From: Candidatus Hydrogenedens terephthalaticus JGI OTU-1
GTDB lineage: Bacteria; Hydrogenedentota; Hydrogenedentia; Hydrogenedentales; Hydrogenedentaceae
Length of the DNA stretch: 20,395 nucleotides
Direction: 5' to 3'
NCBI GenBank assembly: GCA_000493945.1
Contig: AWNW01000049.1
Location: 1 to 20,395 of the forward strand
Every line of letters starts with the position of its first letter. Position 1 is the first letter of the stretch. Below are positions 7,771-14,648 of the stretch, piece by piece. The notes beneath the pieces were generated by a model. That model saw nothing but the letters and a program-made list of their open reading frames with translations. It was not told the DNA's origin and searched no databases. A program made the translations under genes and the position numbers.

Positions 7771-9563
7771 TAATTATCTGTATCATTTTTAGGTAAGGAA
7801 ATTAAGTTGCGTATAAGTGGTAAAGCCGTCTTTTCTTTGATATTAACGGATTGGATATGTTCTATTTCTTGACCTATTAATTGAGCAAGTTTTTCCATAG
7901 TTTGATAAAGCAATTGAACCTCTGACTTCAAGTTTTCAGCCGTGGATGAACTTTCCTCTGCAACACCGGCATTTTGCTGTGTCCCTTTATCAATTTCTGT
8001 TATTGCTTTGGTAACCTGAGCAATTCCATTAGCGGCGGATGCAGAAGTATTTGTTATTTCTTCCATTATGTTTGAAGCCTCAAGAACCCCTTCTACCATT
8101 TTTTTGAAATTTTCAGATGCGTTATTTGTAATCGCAGAACCTTGCTTCACTTTATCCACAGTCTGCCCAATAAGAGATGCTGTTAATCGAGCTGCCTCTG
8201 CGGCTTTCATTGCTAAATGTCGAACCTCATCCGCTACTACTGCGAAGCCTGCACCTGCTTCACCGGCTCTTGCCGCTTCAACAGCCGCATTTAAAGCCAG
8301 AAGATTTGTTTGAAAAGCAATCTCATCAATTGTTTTTATAACCTTAGATGTCTCAAAACTGGCATTTTCAACTTCTTTCATATATGTGCTCAAACTTTTG
8401 ATAGAATCTTCAACTTTTTTAATCTCTGCTAATTCATTCTGGATTATTTGATTGGCTTTGGAAGAACCGTCTGCACCTTTCTTACCGATAGAGGAAAGTT
8501 CTTCGAGCGTAGAAGTTATCTCTTCAATAGATGCAGCTTGTTCAGAAGTAGATTCTGCAAGAATTTGATTTCCACCGGTTAACTCCTGAACGCCGGATAA
8601 AACAGATGATGCGGATTCTCGAATACTATCCGTAATTCCAGATATATTTTTTGTTACTTTTCGGATAACATATAGAATAATCAAAGCCGATATAAGAATA
8701 ATACCTGTGCTTATTATAATGTTATTTCTCGTATTTTCTATGATTTTTAAAACACTCTCTTTTCCCAATTGGATAGGAGCCGATTCAATTTTCGTTAGAG
8801 TATCACGCCCTAAGAGATTTAAAGAAGATATTTTCTCTTCCAAAGTTTCTAAATTGGCAATATATTTGACTGTAAGGTCATTCATTAATAATCCTGCTTT
8901 CTTTGCGTTTACGGGGAGTTGAGCAAAATCGGTATTTTTTAACCTCTCTATATCCCTCTCTACATTTTCAAACAAAACTTTGAAAAAGTTTGTAATCTCT
9001 TCTTTTGCGGTAGGGTCGTAAGATAATCTTTCAAAAATATTGAGCAATTTATAATTGGTTGTTGTGTTTATTAAAGCCCCAACAATCACTAATTTTTCTA
9101 ATGTGGTTACTTTACCTTCTTCTGCCGGGTCTGCAAGCCTTTTTACCACTTCATTAATATAGGTATCCGATTGAAAAATATTTTCATCAGCCGTTTTCCT
9201 AACATCAGCCTTTATCTGTATGTTTTCAGACCGTATCTTATCAATTTCTGTGCAGAGTTGTAATATATTTTCAATTTCCTTTTTGTAAGGGAGCAAAAAA
9301 GCATTTTTTAATATAAGTTCTTTTTCATTCGCTATTTCTGAAATCGGAGTTCGATTCGATATAAAACTATCAATTACTGTCCAAAACTCTCTAAATTGGT
9401 GACTTGCATCTGCAGATGTATTTATATTTTGAGAAAGAGAGTTTCCTAAATTCCTCCCATAAACAAACAAAATACTCTGAATAATAATTAATAGTATGTA
9501 TGTTAGAATTACTGCAAACAATAATTTTCCTTGAAAACCTTTAAATAGCATAGATTTTTTCAT
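7770..9563 (-). CDS. methyl-accepting chemotaxis protein without evident HAMP domain
   Basis: A 597-residue transmembrane chemoreceptor. TM1 is residues 14-35, a helical extracytoplasmic sensor domain spans about 36-280 (helix-bundle-like), and TM2 is 281-300. The cytoplasmic part is the standard signalling coiled coil: EQAASIEEI (341-349) on the descending arm, the highly conserved tip EIAFQTNLLALNAAVEAARA (414-433) through GFAVVADEVRHLA (439-451), and a returning arm to about 560. Only 40 residues separate TM2 from EQAAS, too few for a HAMP domain plus the usual helix. There is no C-terminal CheR-binding pentapeptide. AAGGA precedes the ATG. No che genes are adjacent. The ligand is unknown. 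Confidence 0.93.
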   Translation of the reverse strand: MKKSMLFKGFQGKLLFAVILTYILLIIIQSILFVYGRNLGNSLSQNINTSADASHQFREFWTVIDSFISNRTPISEIANEKELILKNAFLLPYKKEIENILQLCTEIDKIRSENIQIKADVRKTADENIFQSDTYINEVVKRLADPAEEGKVTTLEKLVIVGALINTTTNYKLLNIFERLSYDPTAKEEITNFFKVLFENVERDIERLKNTDFAQLPVNAKKAGLLMNDLTVKYIANLETLEEKISSLNLLGRDTLTKIESAPIQLGKESVLKIIENTRNNIIISTGIILISALIILYVIRKVTKNISGITDSIRESASSVLSGVQELTGGNQILAESTSEQAASIEEITSTLEELSSIGKKGADGSSKANQIIQNELAEIKKVEDSIKSLSTYMKEVENASFETSKVIKTIDEIAFQTNLLALNAAVEAARAGEAGAGFAVVADEVRHLAMKAAEAARLTASLIGQTVDKVKQGSAITNNASENFKKMVEGVLEASNIMEEITNTSASAANGIAQVTKAITEIDKGTQQNAGVAEESSSTAENLKSEVQLLYQTMEKLAQLIGQEIEHIQSVNIKEKTALPLIRNLISLPKNDTDN

Positions 9564-9608
9564 TTTGATTAATCCTTATCATTATGTTAACAAAAAAATG
9601 GAACAATT

Positions 9609-9638
9609 ATTATAATCAATAATATGAGATTAAAGCAA
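9609..9638 (-). promoter_or_regulatory. candidate promoter of the chemoreceptor gene
   Basis: On the minus strand TTGCTT (9638-9633) and a consensus TATAAT (9614-9609) are separated by 18 bases, about 45 bases before the ATG at 9563. The rest of this roughly 240-base divergent spacer (9564-9804) is very A/T-rich, and I see no further clear element in it apart from the ATPase ribosome binding site. Confidence 0.35.
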
Positions 9639-9792
9639 AATATTGTTATTAGATTTCTTCCTCTAAAATTACTTTGATTTCATATTTTGGACAAAGAATT
9701 AAGCATTATTAGCAAATATCCTGTTGTGGTGTTTTTGAAAAGCCATCAATTAGATATTGAGTTTTAGTAAAATATCTCAAAAAATCTGGATG

Positions 9793-9799
9793 AAGGAGG
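9793..9799 (+). promoter_or_regulatory. ribosome binding site that fixes the ATPase start
   Basis: AAGGAGG lies five bases before the ATG at 9805. This strong match selects ATG 9805 over the in-frame upstream ATGs at 9757 and 9790, which lack such a site. Confidence 0.75.
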
Positions 9800-9804
9800 T
9801 TCTT

Positions 9805-10554
9805 ATGCAAGCAGAAGTTATTTCACATTGTAGTGAGATTAATCGGTGTAATCAACGAGGAGGACGAATGTTCTCTATTTTTGATTTGTTAGAACGGGAA
9901 ACACTGAATACGGAATTAGCCAGTTTTGCCCTTTATTGGATTAGTCAGGGTGCCTCATTCCTTGTTGGGGCAAATCCCGGGGGAGCAGGGAAGACAACCA
10001 TAATGGGTGCTTTACTGAACTTTGTCCCAATAGATATAGCACTTGTGCCTGCCACAGAGCAGGAAATATTACAGGGAATAAAACAAGGGCAAAATAATAA
10101 GAAAAAGTGTTATATATGTCATGAAATAGGAGCAGGACATTGGTTTGCCTATCTCTGGGGTTCGGCATTACGAAATTATTTTTCACTATTGGATTATGGG
10201 CATATCCTTGCTACTAACCTTCATGCAGATGACATAAATGAAGCATACGACCAGATATGTATTGAGAATCGTGTTTCAGAAAGTGATTTTCGCCGAATTA
10301 ATTTGATGTTTTATATTCGTGTTTTATCCGGATACCGAAGGAGGATAGAAAAGGTATATTTTTCACGAGGAAATGTAGCCCACGAGTTGATTTATGACGC
10401 TAATAAAGAAATAAATTTGATAAGTAATTATATAGAAAATCGAACATATTTCAAGAAATGTCAGGATTTTTTATGTTCGCATCTCGGAAAACTGCATACT
10501 ATTGAGGAAACACGACAGGCGTTGTTAACATTTTTACCTGCAGAAACAACCTGA
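9805..10554 (+). CDS. short VirB11/PilT-type P-loop ATPase (orphan)
   Basis: A 249-residue protein from the start set by a perfect ribosome binding site. The core looks like the RecA-like domain of type II/IV secretion ATPases: an unusual Walker A, NPGGAGKT (57-64, Asn where Gly or Ala is normal); a short CHEIGAGHWF segment (105-114) in the place of the acidic box; and ALRNYFSLLDYGHILATNLHADD (121-143), matching the Walker B and His-box stretch of PilT/VirB11 (normally ..TGH..LATLH..). Typical VirB11 and PilT proteins are longer, and the N-terminal domain appears missing. No other secretion or pilus gene is nearby. It is divergent from the chemoreceptor and convergent with the kinase (26 bases). 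Function unknown. Confidence 0.6.
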   Translation: MQAEVISHCSEINRCNQRGGRMFSIFDLLERETLNTELASFALYWISQGASFLVGANPGGAGKTTIMGALLNFVPIDIALVPATEQEILQGIKQGQNNKKKCYICHEIGAGHWFAYLWGSALRNYFSLLDYGHILATNLHADDINEAYDQICIENRVSESDFRRINLMFYIRVLSGYRRRIEKVYFSRGNVAHELIYDANKEINLISNYIENRTYFKKCQDFLCSHLGKLHTIEETRQALLTFLPAETT

Positions 10555-10562
10555 TTTTTTTT
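10521..10562 (+). terminator. candidate intrinsic terminator of the ATPase gene
   Basis: GTTGTT (10521-10526) pairs with AACAAC (10545-10550) around 18 bases, followed four bases later by eight T residues (10555-10562) right after the TGA stop. The stem is short and lies within the coding end, so efficiency is doubtful, but this is the only stem plus T-run combination seen in the convergent gap. Confidence 0.35.
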
Positions 10563-10580
10563 ATCCAATTCGTGGTGTTT

Positions 10581-12614
10581 TTATTTCAAGTATTCCATAA
10601 GTTGGGTAGGTGCAATAGGGATTTCTTTTACGCAACGGAAACCAATAAGGGGCGAACGCATTTCCGGGTCTGCACTTCTGCTTTGGGCAAGGGATGTTTG
10701 AGGAGAAGCAAAATCCCCACCCATAATAACACGGGGACAAAAATTATCTTGTGAACAATCAGGATTGGCAGGAGTGCTTGTCCATTCGGACACATTCCCT
10801 AACATATCAAAACAACCCGTAGGACTTCGGTCGTCAGGGTATGACTTAACAGGTAAGGGGGTATTATTAACACTTCCTACATTCGCAGAATTTTCTTTCC
10901 AGACATCACCCCAGGGATAGAGTATTTTTCTCTCTCCCTGGGCGGCTCGTAGCCATTGCCAAACTGTAGGTAGACTTTTTTTATAGTAACTGGCAAAAGC
11001 AAGAGCATCGAAATAATTTACCATTGTAATAGGTAATAAATCCTGATTATCCGTATTGGTATCTAAATCGGGAGATGGTGGAAGTTCCCAATTCACAGAA
11101 CCCGATGTGCAGAATTTCCTATATTGTTCCTGGGTTACTTCGTTTATATCAATAAAAAATGCGGGGATAGTATATTGCTGGTTGTTCCATGTAACATTTC
11201 CTTCAGGGATAAGCACCATTCCCTCATGTTCGCAAAATATGGCAGAAAGATAACGGGCACATGAAAATAGCAAATCTAATGGGACCGTTTCCCCTGCATT
11301 AAATTTTGTTTGTATCTGTTTAAGTAGAGGTTCCCCCCAACTTAAGTATTGTCGTGCCTCATCATCTACAGCAGCCCTATCTTTTGCTTTTTCAGCGAGA
11401 CGGAGCAGCAATTTTATATAGGTGCTTACAGTAGGAACCTGATTACTATTAAGCACAACCAGATTTCCTTCCGGAATGGTTTCTTGTGCGAGTAGTTGTT
11501 CCCTATATTGTTCAGCAAAAAATAACCCTGCGGAACAGAAAAGCAGAATAAGGGTAATTAAGGACCAGCCTATCACTTGAGGTGTAAAAAAAGTTTTCCA
11601 TTTTTTAATTCTTTTCGTAGGGTGTGAAATGGAAACTTCATCACCAGCAAGCACAAGATTTTTTAATGGTTCTATTGCTTTTCTTAATTCCCCGGCACTC
11701 TGGAAACGGTTTTGGGGTTCCGGTTGAATACATTTTTCTACGATTTTATCCAATTCCGGGGGAAGTTCTTTAACGAGTTCGGAAGCCGGTTTGGGGATAC
11801 CTGTCGGAACCTGCCCCGTTAATATTTCATATAACATAATTCCACAACTGTAAATATCAGAGCGAGCATCCACATCCCTGCTATTTCGAACCTGTTCCGG
11901 GGACATATAGAAAGGTGTGCCCATTACAACGGAGACACCTGTTAACCTTGTATCTGCCATCAGTTTTGAAATACCGAAATCCATCAGTTTTACGGTATTT
12001 TGAGGGGTAACCATTACATTTTCGGGTTTAATATCGCGATGAACTGTAAACTGGTGTGCATATTCCAGAGCAGAACATAATTGGTCAAAGTAAGTCAATA
12101 TCTGTTTCAATGGGAGACGCTGTCCCGGGAGCATACTTTCTAAAATACCCCGTAAAGATTTCCCCTCGATGTATTCCATAGATATATATAAGATATTTCC
12201 GGCAATTCCGATGTCGTGGACGCGAACAATATTGGGATGAGATAATTTCCGAGCTATGCGGGCTTCATTCAGGAAACGGTCAACAATCATGGGGTCTTTG
12301 GCAAATTGAGGCAATAATAATTTTAGGGCAACTTCTTCTTTTAAGGTGTTATCGAATACCTTATAAATACTGCCCATGCCACCCCTGCCGATGAGTTTTA
12401 CAACGGTATATCGGCTTCCGAAGATTTCTCCGCGGTGTAATGTTCCCTGTTGAAAATTAGGCGTATTCTTTTCATACGGTATTCGGTCTGCTTTCTTCGT
12501 TTCTGCAGTCATGGGACTGATTTTTATTGCCGGCAATGGAGCATTACACTTCTGGCACTGAGTAGCCCCATCGGGATTTATATGATTGCATTTTGAGCAT
12601 CTTACCTGTGCCAT
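10581..12614 (-). CDS. zinc-ribbon Ser/Thr protein kinase fused to an FGE-like (SUMF1) domain
   Basis: A 677-residue membrane protein with four parts. First, a zinc ribbon: Cys6, Cys9, Cys20, Cys23. Second, a PknB-type kinase from about 69 to 320 with Gly-rich loop GRGGMG (76-81), Lys98, Glu117, HRDIKPEN (192-199), DFG (212-214) and GTPFYMSPE (232-240), all residues needed for activity. Third, one membrane helix at about 347-366. Fourth, an extracytoplasmic formylglycine-generating-enzyme-like domain at about 463-664 (GMVLIPEG, INEVTQEQY, LGNVSEWT, GGDFAS, GFRCV). The two catalytic cysteines of true FGEs, expected after the GG motif, are absent, so this part is probably a sensor or binding domain. 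It is likely a transmembrane signalling kinase; substrates unknown. Confidence 0.93.
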   Translation of the reverse strand: MAQVRCSKCNHINPDGATQCQKCNAPLPAIKISPMTAETKKADRIPYEKNTPNFQQGTLHRGEIFGSRYTVVKLIGRGGMGSIYKVFDNTLKEEVALKLLLPQFAKDPMIVDRFLNEARIARKLSHPNIVRVHDIGIAGNILYISMEYIEGKSLRGILESMLPGQRLPLKQILTYFDQLCSALEYAHQFTVHRDIKPENVMVTPQNTVKLMDFGISKLMADTRLTGVSVVMGTPFYMSPEQVRNSRDVDARSDIYSCGIMLYEILTGQVPTGIPKPASELVKELPPELDKIVEKCIQPEPQNRFQSAGELRKAIEPLKNLVLAGDEVSISHPTKRIKKWKTFFTPQVIGWSLITLILLFCSAGLFFAEQYREQLLAQETIPEGNLVVLNSNQVPTVSTYIKLLLRLAEKAKDRAAVDDEARQYLSWGEPLLKQIQTKFNAGETVPLDLLFSCARYLSAIFCEHEGMVLIPEGNVTWNNQQYTIPAFFIDINEVTQEQYRKFCTSGSVNWELPPSPDLDTNTDNQDLLPITMVNYFDALAFASYYKKSLPTVWQWLRAAQGERKILYPWGDVWKENSANVGSVNNTPLPVKSYPDDRSPTGCFDMLGNVSEWTSTPANPDCSQDNFCPRVIMGGDFASPQTSLAQSRSADPEMRSPLIGFRCVKEIPIAPTQLMEYLK

Positions 12615-12653
12615 TATAAAACCTTTTTTCTACAAAACATTTACTTCATATCT

Positions 12654-12682
12654 ATTATATACTTAACAGGAGTTTCTATAAA
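12654..12682 (-). promoter_or_regulatory. candidate promoter of the kinase gene
   Basis: On the minus strand TTTATA (12682-12677) and a consensus TATAAT (12659-12654) are 17 bases apart, about 40 bases before the ATG at 12614. This suggests the kinase is transcribed separately from the three-gene unit upstream, across a 136-base gap. Confidence 0.35.
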
Positions 12683-12750
12683 AAATCTTTCTGCTATACT
12701 TAATTTGTTTTGAAATAGTAGATATGTATCTAATTAATTCTGGGGTTTGT

Positions 12751-14601
12751 TCACAAAGAGGAAATACATTGTGTCTGAATTTTTACCAATTCAAAAAAAG
12801 TATACGGGTCTACAAAGGCAACCGCATCCGTTTTTTGTTGAGTTAAGTCAATAACCGTTTTATGCCAGGTCGGAGATTTTAAGATAGTTCGAATAAATCG
12901 GAAGGAGGGTAATGGCTTCTTTGCATATCCTGCTATGATTTCGGAAGATTTTTCTGGAGGTTCCATTAAATCTATGCCCATGCGAACATACGGTAATTTC
13001 TTTTCATAACAACCTAACAAGGATATTTTCTGGGCTGTTATGCCGTCGGGCGAAAATTGGGAATATGCTTCAAAGCCATCTTTATCTAAACCTGGGGCAT
13101 AACCATCAATGATAAACCCTGTAATGGATAGGTCGAACCTTTTGCTATAAAACAAATTATGTTCGATCCATGCATTCCAACCCGCAGGAATGACGGGCTC
13201 TCTATGGGAAGCGATTAACATTCCGGGGTTTAGATAACCTGCCCCAGAATCGCCATAGACAAACCAATCTTTCGGGCTTGCGTATGTTCGAACATAATCA
13301 AACACATGAGGAACACGGCGAGACAAATTCGGATTAAAGGGGAAAATACAGGTAATTTCACCATGTGCCGTATCAGACCACCATTTCGGTACAGTCTGAT
13401 TTAACCAGGCAGCGGAGTCAAAGTCTCCCATATAAAAACATAGATATACTTTGGGGGCAACCTTACCATCGGGAGTTATATATCCTTGTCGTTTCAAATC
13501 ATCAAGGGTTGGTTTTTGATTTTGTGGGTAAAATGACTTTAATGGATAATGTTGATAAAATGAAGCATTTGCTATACCGGCAAGCCCTAACGCATCCGCA
13601 TCTAATACACCATTAAAAGAAGAAACCATCTTTACAAATTCCCATTCGGTTGGCACTCCTTCATGTTTTCCACCCATTCCTGCTTCTTTCGTATATTTCC
13701 ATATCCATGGAGTAAAACCACCTATCTGGAAAATCATGCCCTTTGCGTTTCTATACATACTTAATAAAATTTCTCGAAGTATTTTACGGTCTGTTCCCGC
13801 GGGTTGTTGAGGTTCATCATTCGCAGGTTCATCATCCCAGATACCTAAATCGAAGAAGAAAGCCCTCCGAGATATGAAAAAATCATGATTCATAATGGTG
13901 GCATTTGGGAACGACGCAGAGGAGGGTTTTTGAAACCAGTAGCCGTCAATGTAATAGGCTAAAAATTCGGGACTGCATAAACCTGTATCTAAAAATTGTT
14001 CTTTTGCCCAGAAATAAGACCGAGCTTTTAAACTCACGGAGGACATATCTGAATAATCATTAGGCTTTATCGTAGGGAGAATTTCTAATGTTTCGTTGTT
14101 TATAAGCCATCGTAGATTTTTTGTAAAAGGAAGATTTGTTGCAAGAACTTTTTGGTAAACACTTTCATCTGTCAGGTCATATCTTAAACAAATTCGATTT
14201 TCCAGCCCTGCGATTGTACTGGCAAGATTAGATGAGGGTTGCACCTTCTCGGAGTATATAACTATTCCCTCAATAAAGGGATGAAATACATTCAGCAAAG
14301 TAATCCAATCATCTACCTGTTTTACATCTTTTTTGTTCAGCCACCCGCCCGATTTCCGAAATTCATTCCACCAAAAGTCATCCGTTTCTTTCATAAATCG
14401 GACAAACAAGCGAGGTTCTGCTCGATTTACTATTCCCTGTAAAGAAGCCAATAAATGTCCTGTATCCCAGGCATTGCGGGCGTTGTTTTCGGTATTCATA
14501 TTTTTTTCTGTTGACCATGAAAAGTCGTAATAGTAAATAGGCATAGGTTCTGATATTGCAAAAGACGAAACCAGAATTAACAAGGGAAGAGAAAATAACA
14601 T
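12751..14601 (-). CDS. secreted GxGYxYP-domain protein (putative glycoside hydrolase)
   Basis: A 616-residue protein with a short Sec signal peptide (hydrophobic 2-16). The N-terminal half has the family's LLASLQGIVNRAEPRLFVRF block (50-69). The C-terminal half carries the signature segment in the form G-A-G-Y-L-N-P at 453-459, so the last aromatic of GxGYxYP is Asn here. MGDFDSAAW (401-409) and a later GIDLMEPPEKS stretch are acidic candidates for an active site. The family is annotated as putative glycoside hydrolase; activity is not established to my knowledge. AAGGGA precedes the ATG. It is the last gene of a tight three-gene unit, 47 bases after the HEAT/DUF1080 gene, supporting a shared role in extracytoplasmic glycan processing. 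Confidence 0.75.
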   Translation of the reverse strand: MLFSLPLLILVSSFAISEPMPIYYYDFSWSTEKNMNTENNARNAWDTGHLLASLQGIVNRAEPRLFVRFMKETDDFWWNEFRKSGGWLNKKDVKQVDDWITLLNVFHPFIEGIVIYSEKVQPSSNLASTIAGLENRICLRYDLTDESVYQKVLATNLPFTKNLRWLINNETLEILPTIKPNDYSDMSSVSLKARSYFWAKEQFLDTGLCSPEFLAYYIDGYWFQKPSSASFPNATIMNHDFFISRRAFFFDLGIWDDEPANDEPQQPAGTDRKILREILLSMYRNAKGMIFQIGGFTPWIWKYTKEAGMGGKHEGVPTEWEFVKMVSSFNGVLDADALGLAGIANASFYQHYPLKSFYPQNQKPTLDDLKRQGYITPDGKVAPKVYLCFYMGDFDSAAWLNQTVPKWWSDTAHGEITCIFPFNPNLSRRVPHVFDYVRTYASPKDWFVYGDSGAGYLNPGMLIASHREPVIPAGWNAWIEHNLFYSKRFDLSITGFIIDGYAPGLDKDGFEAYSQFSPDGITAQKISLLGCYEKKLPYVRMGIDLMEPPEKSSEIIAGYAKKPLPSFRFIRTILKSPTWHKTVIDLTQQKTDAVAFVDPYTFFELVKIQTQCISSL

Positions 14602-14648
14602 AGCGTTTCCCTTTTATGTTGCTATTCGATATTGTGTATATTTTTAAG

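Noticed and set aside
9757..9804. N-terminal extension of the VirB11-like ATPase from ATG 9757 or 9790
   Set aside because: The AAGGAGG at 9793-9799 is correctly spaced only for ATG 9805; it would lie inside the coding part of the longer forms.
10463..12614. Active formylglycine-generating enzyme for sulfatase maturation
   Set aside because: The catalytic cysteines are not present after the GG motif, and no sulfatase gene is in the window.
12722..12735. TAGATA-like palindrome downstream of the GxGYxYP gene as a terminator
   Set aside because: It has only five pairs, all but one A-T, and no T-run follows in the direction of transcription.
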